Below are positions 48,910 to 59,734 of a DNA stretch of 64,000 nucleotides, one piece after another (position 1 is the stretch's first letter; each line of letters starts with the position of its first letter). A model generated the notes under the pieces. It made no database searches, was not told where the DNA came from, and was given only the letters and a program-made list of their open reading frames with translations. The position numbers and the translations under genes are program-made. Origin of the DNA: Symbiodinium natans (lineage: Eukaryota; Sar; Dinophyceae; Suessiales; Symbiodiniaceae); contig CAJNDS010000221.1 in the NCBI GenBank assembly GCA_905221605.1, positions 129,696 through 193,695 of the forward strand. Reading direction: 5' to 3'.

Positions 48910-49525
48910 TCTTCAATATATAGTATAGTACAGTCTAGTACAGTCTAGTATAGTATAGTATAGTATAGTATAGTATAGTATAGTATAGCATAGTATAGTA
49001 TAGTATAGTATAGTATAGTATAGTTAGTATAGTATAGTATGGATAGTATGTATGCATAGTACGCTCTAGACCTTCCATAGCGAACTTGTTGTGCAACTAA
49101 GGCAGAGAGGCCTCCAAACACGGCGCTTCTGGTATACGCATGCTGGAAACGCAGCGAAGTACGACCACCACTGAGTCAGCCGCGATGACGACAGCATCCG
49201 TAGGAAGTGACAAACTTTGGCTACAGTTTTTATGAGAGCATTGCTATGGCATCGTATTGCTAGAGTATTACCGCAGTCATACAAAAGCATGCCTATAGGT
49301 ATAGTGTTCGTATAGTACTAGTATAGTCTTAGTCTAGCAGCCGCCTATTCTTAATCCAGAATTCGTAAAATGTTAATCTAGTTTTAGTAAAGTATTAGTA
49401 CAGTATTAGTATCCCAGTAGTATAGTGTTAGTATAGCCTTAGTATAGTCATTGTATAGTATTAGTAATGTTATTGTATAGTATTAGTACATTTTCAGTAT
49501 AGTCTTAGTAAAGTATTGGTATGTT
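48910..49525. repeat. TATAG pentamer array decaying into TAGTATTAGTA words
   Basis: More than 20 TATAG pentamers (48915-49035), about 230 bp of unique DNA, then degenerate TAGTA/TTAGTA words 49300-49525. Confidence 0.9.
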
Positions 49526-49540
49526 ATTGCTCTTCCCGAG

Positions 49541-49608
49541 GCTGTCGGTTGGGAGTCAGTGGAGAGCGTGCGGTCGGAGCAAAAAACGTGTCACGTTTCT
49601 TCTCCCTG
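49541..49608 (+). CDS. Probable exon, unknown protein
   Basis: After CTTCCCGAG the frame AVGWESVESVRSEQKTCHVS, then SP, ends at a GT donor supplied by GTTTAGGG. Unrecognised. Confidence 0.45.
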
Positions 49609-49609
49609 G

Positions 49610-50165
49610 TTTAGGGTTTGGGGTTTAGGGTTTGGGGTTTAGGGTTTAGGGTTTGGGGTTTGGGGTTTAGGGTTTGGGGTTTGAGGTTTAGGGTTTAGGG
49701 TGATAGTTTTTGGCATATCTGGTTCTAGCCCGAGGGTTCAGGGGTTCAGGGGTTTAAGGTTTAGGGGTTTTGGGGCTAGGGGCTCAGAGGCCAGAGGTTT
49801 AGGGGTTTAGGGTTTAAGGTTTCGGGTTTCTCAACTCTTGCTTGACTTCCTAAATGATTGCAAGTAACTTCCTGGCACCTCACGGCATGGGTTTCAGACC
49901 CGGAGTTCAGAGGGTGCTGGCAGGGTTTAGGGTTTAGGGTTTAGGGTTCAGGGTTCAGGGTTTAGGGTTCAGGGTTTAGGGTTTAGGGTTCAGGGTTTGG
50001 GGTTCGGGTGTAGGGCTTCAGTTTTAGGGGTTAGAATTTTTGCTTCAAACAACTTGAACTTTGACCACTTCCCATACGCCAAGCTATAAGCATGCTTCTT
50101 CCATTTGTCTAGCAAGTGTGACACATGATGGTTATCAGGTTTAGTAAGGATTTGGGTTTAGGGTT
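49610..50165 (+). repeat. TTTAGGG/TTTGGGG and TTCAGGG variants with unique spacers
   Basis: Arrays at 49608-49700, 49735-49830 and 49923-50000. No supported exon in the spacers. Confidence 0.85.
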
Positions 50166-51160
50166 TAGGGGGCTTTTCTACTTCGTCGTGGTCAACGGTT
50201 TGACTGGGCAAAAAGTACCGCTTCTTAGGTTTTTGGAGATGTAGCTGCGTATTGTGTACAGGCATAGAATACAGTATATATACAGTATACGACCAGTGAA
50301 CAGAAGCGTAGGAACTAAGCCCAAGAAGCCCCCAAACCCCAAACCCTAAACTCCAAATCCTACACCCCAAACCCCAACCCCAAACCCCAAATCCTAAACC
50401 CCAAACCCTCAACCTTAAACCCTCAATCACAAACCCTTAACCTTAAACCCTAAACCCTAAACCTTGCAAGCCCTCTTAGTGGTTCTAAGGGCACCCGAAT
50501 GCCTTCAAAAGGTTTAGGGTTTAGGGTTTTAGAGTTTCGGGTTTGGGGTCTAAGGTTTCGGGTTTAGGGTTTGGAGTTTAAGGTTTAGGGTTTGGGGTTT
50601 GAGGTGTAGGGTTTAGGGTTTAGGGTGTAGGGTTTTGGGGCTTGGAGTTTATTTAGGGTTCAGGGCTAGGCCCAACTCCTTGGAGGCTCACGGTTCAGGG
50701 AACTCCAACCCCCCCCACACCTGGGCTTCATCAGGGCACTTCTAACTCAATTTTCTCCCCAAGCCCTAAACCCTAAACCCTCAACCCTCTACCCTAAACC
50801 CTCAACCCTAAACCCTAAACAGGGGGTTTTAGGGTTTAGTAAACCCTAAACCCTAATTAGACCCTAACCCCTAAACCCTAAACCCTAAACCCTAGTTAGA
50901 ACCTAAACCCTAGACCCTAAACCCCAAGCCATCAACCCTCAGCCCAAAATGAACTCCCTAAACTTACCCCTTAAAAACGCCCTAGAGCCCCCATACTCCC
51001 TAAACTCCTTAAACTCCCTAAAACCCTGAACCCTGACCCTAAACCCTAAACTCCTTAAACTCCCTAAACCCTAGCCCTAACCCTAGTTCTAAACCCTAGC
51101 CCTAAACCCTAAACGCCCTAAACCCTAAGCCCCCTGAGACCTCAGCCCCCATGGGCTCAA
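50166..51160. repeat. Variant repeats of both orientations
   Basis: C-rich variants 50335-50465 and 50760-51130; G-rich variants 50513-50660. Unique sequence 50166-50330 has no supported exon. Confidence 0.8.
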
Positions 51161-51179
51161 GTCCAACCTTGCAGCTGCC

Positions 51180-51233
51180 ATGGCTTGTTGGACAAAGCAG
51201 GAGCTGCTGCAAAAGCATCCGGGCGTTGAGGGT
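51180..51233 (+). CDS. Possible first exon
   Basis: ATG at 51180 after CTTGCAGCTGCC; frame MACWTKQELLQKHPGVEG. It could be the start of the CCCH zinc-finger gene 400 bp downstream, but phase was not confirmed. Confidence 0.35.
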
Positions 51234-51643
51234 TTCTTAGGGGGTTTAGAGGGTTTAGGGTTTAGGGTTGAGTGTTTTCGGGAGGTTTAGGGGGTTTAGG
51301 GTTTGCTGCTTGGCACTTTGCAGGACTTGGGGGTTGCCGCTTGGGACTTTATAGGGTTTAGGGCTACAGGGCTTTAGGGGGTTTCGGGTTTAGGCTTCGG
51401 GGCTTCGTAGTATTGTAGTGTTTAGGGTTTAGGGTTTATAGCGGGTTGGGTAGGTTTATCTTGAATGCTGAACGGTTTTTGCAGTTTCGTGCGTCTTTTT
51501 TTTGAGGAGGGTCCCTACTGTAGCAATGAACAATGTACAGTGGCTACACAGCACAGTGAAGGTATGCGGGAACTTTCAAGCTGTGTTGTGGCGCGTGCTA
51601 CAGAGGCAAACCTCCAGTGTGCACTGAGTGCAAAGCAGGCGCG

Positions 51644-52166
51644 ATGAAGTGTGGCCTCGAGACGCACAACCTGGGAGGGGATGGGGACCTTCTGCTAGCC
51701 TATGACGCGCCCCCGGACGAGGCTCTGACACCCACCGTCATGATTCGACCGTGGTGGTAGAGAAATCACGCATATCACGCCATCTGCTGGGACAATTGCG
51801 GAAAGGACCGCTGCCCTTATGCTCACAGTGAGGTGGAGCTGGACGTATGGACCACACTTCAGGCTGGCTGGCAGGCCGAAATGCAGATGGCAGATTTGGT
51901 CACGGAGACCTACTTCCTGTTCGAGAAGGAGTTTTCTGGAGCACTTGCAATCCGAGAGGCACAGGGGGTTCATTGACGCGGAGGCTGACCGATGTCATCT
52001 TTGGTATGAGCGACGCCCTCCCCGGGAACATCTTCTTGAGTTGTGTTACTACTTTCAGCATGGCTCCTGCTACCATGGCTCCGAATGCAAGTATCCACAT
52101 TCAGAAGGCGAGTGTCGTGAGTGGAGACAATGGGACGCAACGGTGGAAATCCGAGTCTTGTACTGA
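51644..52166 (+). pseudogene. CCCH zinc-finger protein, disrupted (or misassembled)
   Basis: Reading from MKCGLETHNLGGDGDLLLAY the frame continues DAPPDEALTPTVMIRPWW, then meets an in-frame TAG (51758-51760) and resumes RNHAYHAICWDNCGKDRCPY (C-x3-C-x4-C-x3-H) and ALDVWTT-like sequence to FLFEKEFSGALAIREAQG. There the frame is lost at a GGGGG run (51964-51968) and continues one base over: FIDAEADRCHLWYERRPPRE, then CYYFQHGSCYHGSECKYPHS (C-x7-C-x5-C-x3-H, a classical CCCH finger), ending TVEIRVLY and TGA. CCCH fingers bind RNA, often AU-rich sequences, and act in mRNA turnover or processing. One stop and one frameshift suggest a pseudogene; the shift lies in a homopolymer, so a sequencing error is possible, and a short intron around the TAG cannot be excluded. 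Confidence 0.65.
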
Positions 52167-52264
52167 AGTCCCTCCTACCCTAAACCCTGAACCCTTAACC
52201 CTCAAACCCTAAACCCTGAACCCCCTCTCAGATTGCTCGTAAAGCATATGGGCTCAGAGGAAGC

Positions 52265-52392
52265 GCCCGTATCCACCCCTAAGCCCTAAGCCCTAAGCCC
52301 TAAGCCCTAAGCCCTAAGCCCTAAGCCCTAAGCCCTAAACCCTAAACCCTAAACCCTAAACCCTAAACCCTAAACCCTCAACCCTCAACCCT
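52265..52392 (-). repeat. CCCTAAG then CCCTAAA array
   Basis: Ten GCCCTAA units followed by about seven CCCTAAA and three CCCTCAA units. Confidence 0.95.
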
Positions 52393-52455
52393 CACTTTGG
52401 CCCAGCGCGTTTCTGGACTGAGGACAGCACCTTGCCCGCGCGAACGGCTTGCAGA

Positions 52456-52512
52456 CCTGGGCCAGGGAGCTGCGATCAACATGGTGTGCGGCCTCCCGCT
52501 TGCACCTAAGGG
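52456..52512 (+). CDS. Possible exon, unknown protein
   Basis: After GGCTTGCAG the frame DLGQGAAINMVCGLPLAP (phase not certain) runs into AAGGGAGGGTTTAGGG. Low confidence. Confidence 0.3.
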
Positions 52513-53430
52513 AGGGTTTAGGGTTTGGGGTTTAGGGTTTGGGGTTTAGGTTTTAGGTTTGGGGTTTAGGGTTTAGGGTTTAGGGTTTTAGGGGTTTAGG
52601 CTTTAGGGGTACCGATGCCGGCTGCTCATCCCTGGTTCAGGTTTCGACGTTTACGGGTTGAATTAGGATTCAGGTTTAGGGTTGGCTTTGTATTCTAGTA
52701 TGGGTTGAGAGGGCTTCAATAGCGAGACTGCCCATCACTAGGTGAGCGGGAGTGAGAGGACCCTAAGCTAAAATCTACATCCTAAATCCGCTGTTCCCCC
52801 AACCCCACCCCAAGTAAACCCTACACCCTAAGCACTAAACCCTGAACCCAAACACGAATGATTCCGCAAGCCCTTTAAACCTGAAGTCCCAAGCTCGAAC
52901 AGCGATATTTTATAGTTAGGTTTAGGTTTCAGGGTTTAGGGTTCACAGGGTTTAGGGCTCAGGGCCTAAACGGGGGTTCAGGGTCGGGCTGAGGGTTTGG
53001 GTTTTGTACCTTTGACTCTATGCCTCTAAGTTGAAAACTCTAAACCTCAGCACCCTGACATTTCTTTGGGTTTGGGGTTTCAAGCCCACTTGCAAGTGTC
53101 TATGAGCCTTTGCGGAGACCCTATATATAGACATATAGACCTTAAGCCCTCAATCTTTAAGTCCTTACGCCCTCAGCTTGACCAAAACTCCTACAACCTT
53201 AGGCCCAAAAGCCGAACTCGAAAACCCTAAGCCCAATCCGCACCCTGAGCCCGAAACCCTGAGGCCTCAAACCCCTAAAACCCTAAAGCCTCAAACCCTA
53301 AAACTCTAAACTCTAAAGCCGAAAACTCTAAAACCCTAACCCCTGAACCCTAAACCCTAAAGCCTGAAACCCTAAAACCCTAAACTCTCAAGCTGGAAAC
53401 TCTAACACCCTAACCCCCAAACCCTCAGGC
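52513..53430. repeat. Variant repeats and unique spacers
   Basis: G-rich variants 52513-52612 and C-rich variants 53215-53425 (CCCTAAAGCCTGAA types). The unique stretch 52620-53210 has no supported exon. Confidence 0.7.
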
Positions 53431-53433
53431 ACA

Positions 53434-53490
53434 GCCGATGGGCCACGCTGGCGCTGGAGAGCCTGGGCGCTTGTTGGCACTTTTTCGTTT
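53434..53490 (+). CDS. Possible exon, unknown protein
   Basis: Frame RWATLALESLGACWHFF after CAGGCACAG; ends near CGTTTGGGG. Unrecognised. Confidence 0.3.
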
Positions 53491-53747
53491 GGGGCTTGGG
53501 GTTTCGGGTTTAGGTTTTTCGTTTGGGGCTTGGGGTTGAGTGAGTTTCAAGCAATCCCGAAACCAATTGTTTTGAGAAGCCTAATGGAAAGGCCAGCCTG
53601 CTCTCGGCATGGGTGTGGGCGCAGGGAGAAATTCACTCAAGGATGTTTGGGAATAATTTGTTAATTTCTCGGTACAACAAATTCCGAAGAAACGGCAAAT
53701 AATTTCACTTTTTGCTAGGGTTCCAAGTTCAGTTTTGTTCGGCGATT

Positions 53748-53870
53748 CAGGTCCAGGACAGCCTCGCGCGCCAGACGCCCGCCCGCAGCGAGAAGACGAT
53801 CCGGGAAACCGAGGCCCTTCCACGGGTGCCGGGGTCGGGTTCCATGCCGCTCGAGCTCTGGGCTCGGGGT
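53748..53870 (+). CDS. Probable exon, unknown protein
   Basis: After GGCGATTCAG the frame reads VQDSLARQTPARSEKTIRET, then EALPRVPGSGSMPLELWARG. Clear of repeats; a GT donor follows at GGGGTATGC. Unrecognised. Confidence 0.45.
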
Positions 53871-53948
53871 ATGCTCACCACTGAAGTAAACATGTTTTTC
53901 GTAGACCTTCTCACATTGTCCAAGTCATCGTGAGAGCCAGGCTGCGTA

Positions 53949-54006
53949 CATGAACATCCTGGCGTCTTCGCAGACCCTGCTGCAAGTGCTGAAGCGGAGA
54001 GGCTGA
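53949..54006 (+). CDS. Possible terminal exon
   Basis: Frame YMNILASSQTLLQVLKRRG to TGA; starts after the AG in AGAGCCAG or at its own ATG (53950). Amphipathic helix. Confidence 0.35.
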
Positions 54007-54009
54007 GCC

Positions 54010-55130
54010 GAAACCCTCTAGAACATAAACACCCCCAGCCCTCTAAAGCCACCTAAGACCTAACTTTGCCACCCCTGCACCCTAAAGGCGATCTCCACTG
54101 GTGCCTTTTCTTTGAGTTCAGGGTTTCAGTTTCGGGCTTAAGTTTAGGGTTGGGGGTTTCAAGAATTTGGGGGGGGGGGGGGGGTTCGGGTTTGGGGCTT
54201 CAGTTTAGTGATTCCCTTGTCGCTTTGTTGGGGATCGGGTCTAGGGTCTCCATGTGGAACCCTTGTTAATTATACTGTTTCTAGCAAGGGTTTTTGCTCC
54301 CTAGCTAACCCGTAACAGTATGTTGTGGCGCCCAGCCGGGGTTTGGGGTTTAGGGCTTAGAGTGAGGGTTCTTGTAAGAAGTTGTCGTGCAGTCAAGCAA
54401 GTCAGTATGTCTGGGCATAGAAACACAAGGAGAAGGAACCTTACCGCCTGGTAAGATACATGTAGTCCGGCCTCACTGCCCCCCAGCCGTTGAAGAGGAT
54501 ACACACAAACCCGAGCACCCCGGAGATGATGCCAGAACCGTTGAGGATAGAATTTTAGACCCGAAGCCCTAAACCCCGAACCTCTGGTAGAAGGAGCAAT
54601 ACGGGAACCCCAATGGCAGGGGGAATCGTTTTCTATGGGGTGCCTCTTTGGGAATCCTGTGTTTGATCCTTCCAGTGACACCTGTGGGGTGGGTGACTCG
54701 GACTCGCGTCGGGGCCATACGTCCTAGGATTTCGTTGAGTCGCCGCTGCAGCTTTGCGGCTGCAGGGAGCAAGGTCTAAAGATCGGATTGGACAGAATTG
54801 CATGAAAAGAATCATTCCGTGAGCCCTAAGATTCTGCATGGTCTGGACCACCTTAAGAACGGCCCCCTCATGATCATCATATGAAATCCCTAAGCCTGTA
54901 GAGGCCTTTGCTTGCTTGATGCCTAAAAACCTGAACGCGCGCAAGCGCAGTGCCAGAGACATGTGGTTGGCGCGGGCCTTCACGGTGCCTTTCCCAAAGC
55001 AATGTGCTGATTGCGGGTATGCCGCAACCTAAATCCTAAACCCTAAACCCCAAACCCTAAACCCTAAACCCTATACCCTATACCCTTTTCCCTGGACCCT
55101 AAGCCCAGCTAAACCCCACCCTTTTCAACA
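54010..55130. other. Unique sequence with few repeats, no supported gene
   Basis: Poly-G run 54168-54184; dispersed repeat 54581-54658 (shared with 44201-44278); CCCTAAA units 55030-55085. Minus-strand frames of about 120 codons at 54301-54983 overlap plus-strand ones and match nothing known. Confidence 0.4.
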
Positions 55131-55232
55131 TGTTCATGGGCATTGAGCGGGGCTGGGTTGAACATGGAGCCCTGGCTGTGGCGGCACCCCGATGTCGACC
55201 ATGACAGGCCGGTGGTCGTCATGTTCTTTTAG
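55131..55232 (+). CDS. Possible exon, unknown protein
   Basis: Frame CSWALSGAGLNMEPWLWRHP, then DVDHDRPVVVMFF, ending at TAG or spliced upstream via GG|GTCGTC-type GT. The 'DHDRPVVVMFF' strand is protein-like. Unrecognised. Confidence 0.4.
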   Translation, partial: CSWALSGAGLNMEPWLWRHPDVDHDRPVVVMFF

Positions 55233-55238
55233 GGTTTC

Positions 55239-55295
55239 GGGTTTAGGGTTTAGGGTTTCGGGTTTAGGGTTTCGGGTTTAGGGTTTAGGGTTTAA
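55239..55295 (+). repeat. TTTAGGG/TTTCGGG array
   Basis: About eight units between two exons. Confidence 0.9.
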
Positions 55296-55332
55296 GGTCC
55301 CTAGAAGTTAGCCTTGGCCCGGGCAGCCCGCC

Positions 55333-55509
55333 TTGTGGTGGGAGCCAACAAATATCCAGCCTAGAGACGCGCCGCGTGAATGGGGAGACTCCTCTCAAGA
55401 CCAGGCTATGCATGTTTTGCGCGTTTCTGAAAAGCTGGTTGCGAGCAAGGGCTGGCGCGATGCAGTCAATTGGGAACACTTGCCCTTGCAATTTTCGGCA
55501 GTGATGCAG
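55333..55509 (+). CDS. Probable exon, unknown protein
   Basis: 59 codons: LWWEPTNIQPRDAPREWGDS, later VLRVSEKLVASKGWRDAVNW and EHLPLQFSAVMQ, ending at a clean GT donor (ATGCAG|GTGATG). Trp-rich and repeat-free; one of the best exons in this region. The start may lie slightly upstream (AG in GGGCAG at 55321-55326). Family not recognised. Confidence 0.55.
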
Positions 55510-55875
55510 GTGATGGGGCAGGGTACGAGTCGTGCTTTGATCAGTTCCCCCTGCCTTCATTGCAAGATGCGCAGGTGTAGATGGGGGCTGGGGCTGTGGC
55601 AGGGTCGTGTTGTCGGTTGCGCCGTTCGAGTTTCCCTGTCCTATATAGTTTTGAACTTGCCTGCGACCCAGGGCGGCGCTGCCAACCTAGTTCACGTATC
55701 TGGCTGTTGTCCGGTTCCGCGCTCTACTCTCCGAAGCCAACAAAATGGTTTTTTTGAGGCGCAGCCGGGGTGGTCGAGGTGATTCACCCTAAACTCTATG
55801 AGCCCTAAACGCTAGGCTAGACCCTAAACCCCTAACCCGAGACCCGAAACCCTATACCCTAAGCCCGAAACCCTA

Positions 55876-56212
55876 AATTGCTGTCGGCTTTGGTAACGGC
55901 CCTGGGGTGCGAAGTTCAAACATGTCTTTATGCGACCGAAAACCTTAAAGCGGCGAGTCGAACCTCGGCCCAAGTCTGTGAGCATTGTCCTGCGTAGTTT
56001 AGGGTTTAGGGTTGCCAGTCGGAACATTGTGGTGCTTCACCATATTCGCTCAGTCGTATAATGACGAAGCCCGTATCGTGAACTTCATACCCTAAACCTT
56101 AAACCCTAAAACCCCATGCCTTCTTGCAAAAGCCCTCTGTCCCCACAGGAGGTGTGGCTCGGGCGGCTGCGCCCGCGAGCAGCCGAAGACCTTGAGCAAG
56201 CAGTGCTCCTGG
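55876..56212 (+). CDS. Two possible exons, Cys-rich if spliced
   Basis: One frame reads LLSALVTALGCEVQTCLYAT ... SAQVCEHCPA up to a GT donor at 55994. It joins in phase to the block 56149-56212 (after CCCCACAG) as RCGSGGCAREQPKTLSKQCS, then W. That gives a C-x4-C, C-x2-C-x3-C-x4-C pattern typical of small metal or disulfide modules. Competing frames are open: FKHVFMRPKTLKRRVEPRPK from 55915 and EVWLGRLRPRAAEDLEQAVL from 56149. The choice is not settled. Confidence 0.4.
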
Positions 56213-56246
56213 GTTTAGGGTTTGGGGTTTAGGGTTCGACGCGCAG

Positions 56247-56516
56247 AAGTCGAAGTTGCTGAAGATTTCCAATGTGGGGCTGCAAGGGAAAAGGGGCAAG
56301 TTTCGGAGGTTGCGATCCCGCGTCGCAGGGCCACACGGGTTTTTCTTATCCTTAAGACGGGCTCGCACTCTTTGGTATTTCCGGTTCATGCTGAGTCGGA
56401 GACTTTGCCCTCCGAATCCGCATTGGGGTGGCGCTCGCAAGCGATGCAGGTACCTTCCATGGAGGCCAACTCTTCGACCTGGCTGGACGAGCCGCTCCTG
56501 AAAAGTCACCCGGCAG
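56247..56516 (+). CDS. Probable exon, frame uncertain
   Basis: Starts after GACGCGCAG. Phase 0 gives a basic peptide KSKLLKISNVGLQGKRGKFR ... RTLWYFRFMLSRR with a GT donor at GCAG|GTACC (56450). The alternative phase gives VEVAEDFQCGAAREKGQVSE ... WLDEPLLKSHPAG with a GT donor at GGCAG|GTGG (56517). Both are open, so the block is very probably coding, but which frame is used is unclear. Protein unrecognised. Confidence 0.45.
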
Positions 56517-56526
56517 GTGGTTTAAG

Positions 56527-56555
56527 GTTTAGGTTTAGGGTTTAGGGTTTAGGGT

Positions 56556-56594
<39 letters not shown>

Positions 56595-56650
56595 GCGTTG
56601 AGGGTTGAGGGTTGAGGGTTTGGGGTTTGGGGTTTGGGGTTGAGGGTTGC
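56527..56650 (+). repeat. TTTAGGG then GGGTTGA variant array
   Basis: Three TTTAGGG units followed by about ten GGGTTGA heptamers and three GGGTTTG units. Confidence 0.95.
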
Positions 56651-56695
56651 AGAGCCTGAAGAATTGCTGAGCCTGCTTGTTTGTTCAGAATAACT

Positions 56696-57717
56696 CATGT
56701 GTTTCAATGTCATGGATGGCCATGAACAGCAATGAGCGACCGTTGTGCAGTCGTTTTAGGATGAGCACACGCGTCCTTTTTCCCGGCAGGACGCTTAGCT
56801 GCTTTCTTGGTGGTTTGGATCAAGCTAGCTTCAGGTCATCTGCGATATTTTGCGATGAAGATTCGCATCTACATATCTGTTTCACTTTTGAGCAGGGTGC
56901 TGTGCGTGCGGGAACACCTTCCCACCAGGCTGCCTGATCTCATAGAGGATGCTGAAACCTACTCGATCAGCAAAACCATTCCACGACCCAAGTTGAACCC
57001 AACGGTCACGCAGATCGAAACGGAGGAGTTTCGTGATGGCGTATTCCGACAAAGGCTTCACTACTTCATCTCGGCTTTACTTCTGATGTACGTGGCGACT
57101 GTCCTCGTCGGGAGTGTCACCTTGGCCACAGGAGAACTAGTGCATCGTCGGCTACAAGATGCGAAGAGGGCGAAGGAGTCTACAGACACGCCGACGGAGT
57201 CTACGGAGGTGCTCAAGGAAAATGCCCACATGCCGAAGGCGTGCACAGAGACGCCGAAGGAGTCTACAGAGACGCCGAAGCGCCCTTTGAGCATCAAGCA
57301 AGAGCAGCTTGTTACGCAGCTCGTTTGTGCCATGGCCATTGGCGTTTGCTTGAGTGCGGTCATCTTCAGCCTTGATGCCAAATGCCTCTCAAAAGACGTC
57401 GGCCTGAACTGGGAAGTGTACTTGGTGCTGTTTGGCAGTCAGTGCTTGTGGTTCCTAGTACAAGCTGTGGTCAAAGCTTGTATTGAGACAGGCTCCTTGC
57501 CCTTTTATACCTTTTTGAGGTGTTCAGTGGCTCTAATTCCTCTCTTTGGTCGCAATGATGCTTGCGACATCCTCAAAGAGATGATTCTTGGCGCGCTGCT
57601 GTTGCAAAGCGACCACATCGGCGCCAAACTCTTCGGCCTCCTGGCGTGGGCACATGTCATCGTGTTGCGAGCATACCTTTGTGCCACAGGCTGGGACAGC
57701 TTGAACCTTGAGAAAGG
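56696..57717 (+). CDS. Membrane protein, unknown family (part 1)
   Basis: The main frame (about 56904-57717, possibly open from 56807) follows TTGAGCAG and reads VLCVREHLPTRLPDLIEDAE ... KLNPTVTQIETEEFRDGVFR. It has membrane segments YFISALLLMYVATVLVGSVT, LVTQLVCAMAIGVCLSAVIF, VYLVLFGSQCLWFLVQAVV and GLLAWAHVIVLRAYL. A repetitive Thr/Pro/Glu/Ser linker (STDTPTESTEVLKE, CTETPKESTETPKR) lies between the first two segments. The N-terminal part may use another frame from 56696 (NNSCVSMSWMAMNSNERPLC). The block ends at a donor AAAG|GTTTTAGGG; unspliced it would stop after LNLEKGFRV. It is the longest uninterrupted coding block here. No transporter or channel signature is recognised. Confidence 0.65.
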
Positions 57718-57821
57718 TTTTAGGGTTTAGGCGCCGCGTCGTCTTGTCTTGTGTCTGGGCCGGTGGTGGCCCATGTCGAACTCCTTGCGCATGAGGATTT
57801 TTCGCACATGTTTGGTACCCT

Positions 57822-57925
57822 AAACCCTAAACCCTAAACCCTAAACCCTAAACCCTAGACCCTAGACCCTAGACCCTAAACCCTAAACCCTAAACCCTAA
57901 ACGCTCAACCCTAAACCTCCGAAAG
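57822..57925 (-). repeat. CCCTAAA/CCCTAGA array
   Basis: About 14 units including four CCCTAGA variants. Confidence 0.95.
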
Positions 57926-57956
57926 GTGTCACTTTGTACCACTTTTGCTTTTGCAG

Positions 57957-58037
57957 GGTGGTATCAGAGAGTGCCTGTCTGAAGGTTTGAAGTGTGGATG
58001 TCCTAAACCTTCAATCAACGTTCTCATTGTGACTTGA
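57957..58037 (+). CDS. Possible terminal exon
   Basis: After TTTTGCAG the frame GGIRECLSEGLKCGCPKPSI, then NVLIVT, ends at TGA. It might close the membrane-protein gene upstream through a GA donor (CTT|GAGAAAG), or be an internal false exon. Confidence 0.35.
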   Translation, partial: GGIRECLSEGLKCGCPKPSINVLIVT

Positions 58038-58039
58038 AT

Positions 58040-59734
58040 CCGAAAGACGCGCCAAGAATACGCGAAGAAATCTCGTTCCAGCCAGCGCACGAAATCTCTA
58101 ATCTCTTCTAGCAACGTTCCAGATCTTTCAAGAACATGGTCCTACCTGACGTGTTTTGCTGCTGCCTGGGGAGGACTGTTTCGCAGGCCTGGTGACTTTC
58201 AAAGAAATGCAGCAAGTGCAGTGGGCGACCTGATGCAATCCCGCCACATGTAATTGTCGTCAACAAGCACTTTTTCTTTTGGACACTTTTTTTGTCCGCG
58301 CAAAACAGGGGGCCGCAGACCTTTAGCTTGTGGATAGGCTCAATCGGGGGGTCTTAATGAATAATTCCACAGGGGGGTGGGGGGGTAACGTCGCGGGTGG
58401 GGGGGGGGGGGGGGGGGGGGGGTGGGGGTCCGGAAGTGTGGACTTGGCAACATGGAAGCCCCCATGTTCATCACATACGATTAGGTGTCTACATGTCAAG
58501 GGTTGCGGACCCGGTCTGCGGGGTTTAGGGTTTTTAGGGTTTAGGGTTTAGGGTTTCGGGTTTAGGGTTAGTGTTGAGCGGGAACATGATTCTGAAGGCC
58601 CTCCTTTCCCCCTCTCGGGGAAAGCTTCTTTAAGCATTGTAAGGGTCGGAAGAATTACTAATGAATACCAGGATTTCTAATGGTATTCCCTTTGGTCCCT
58701 AAGAAAAATGTATTAACCCCCCCCCCCCCCCAAAAAATTCTAGTTATGAAGGCCCCTAGATTATTCTGACACCGCCCCCACCCCCCTCCCCAATAAGACA
58801 TGACCCATCTGCTACAGATCGGCGCAGCCCCCTCTCAAAGTTGTCTTGTGATTGATCTTTTCCGAGGAAAAGGGGGGGTGGGGTCACTCTTGGACGGTTC
58901 ACAGGACACGGGCGCTGAGGGGCTGGGGGGCAGGGAGCGGTAGTAATAGTAGTAACATTTTCAACATGTTAGGGGGGGCGGGTGCTCTTGAATCTATCCC
59001 ACGTCGCGGGCATCTTGAGCTCTACATCGCGGTATGAGCGCACGTTGTATCTCAAGCATGTTCTGTGGGACCTGGATCGCGGTCTCCGCGAGCGCTGCGG
59101 GGATATTGAGCTATGGATTGCGGTCTGTGACTGTGTGAGGGCGCGCTCACATGTCTTCCTTGGTGCAGTATGACTTCTCCGCGAGCGCTATCTTTCTCCC
59201 GATCCTGGGTTTCGGATTGCTCTTGATGTCCAGTTCGCGTTCTCTACGAACGCGTGTTTCTAGCAACTGCAGAGGAAGCAAAGACGCACCAATATAGAAA
59301 ACAACCCCACGTAAGCGCGCCAATAAGCATAACAACCGCACAGTAAGCGAAGACGCACCGCTACACAAAACAGTGAAGACGTATAGCATATAGGATATAG
59401 CATTTTGTATTTTGCATGTAGTATATCGCATATAGTATACAGTACATGTTGAAAGTTTTTTGCAGGGTATGCTTGTGTATAGGGTGTGTGGGATAGGAAG
59501 CGTACATAAGGGTATATAAGTTATAATCCTGCTAAAGCTCAGGCGAACCTATAGCACCTTGAAGTCTACGCTAGCCTCGGCTTGCCCCTCAAGGCCGCAC
59601 ACACGAAATCAAATCCCAGAACTTGTGGCAGATTTTGCATCCAGTAGGCTCCCCGGTCACTTGGTTCAATGACTTAAAGCTTCAGGTGCCTTAGTTTTTT
59701 TTCTGCCTCTCCACCAAATGCGCACCTCCGACAG
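58040..59734. other. Unique sequence, poly-G/poly-C tracts, no supported gene
   Basis: Poly-G run 58398-58424, poly-C run 58718-58730, TTTAGGG units 58521-58568 and TATAGTATA/GCATATAG words 59385-59450. The motif GAGC(T)CTA(C)ATCGCGGTATG / GAGCTATGGATTGCGGTCTG occurs twice (59020-59038 and 59108-59126), a local duplication. It could be a long intron or an intergenic gap. Confidence 0.5.
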
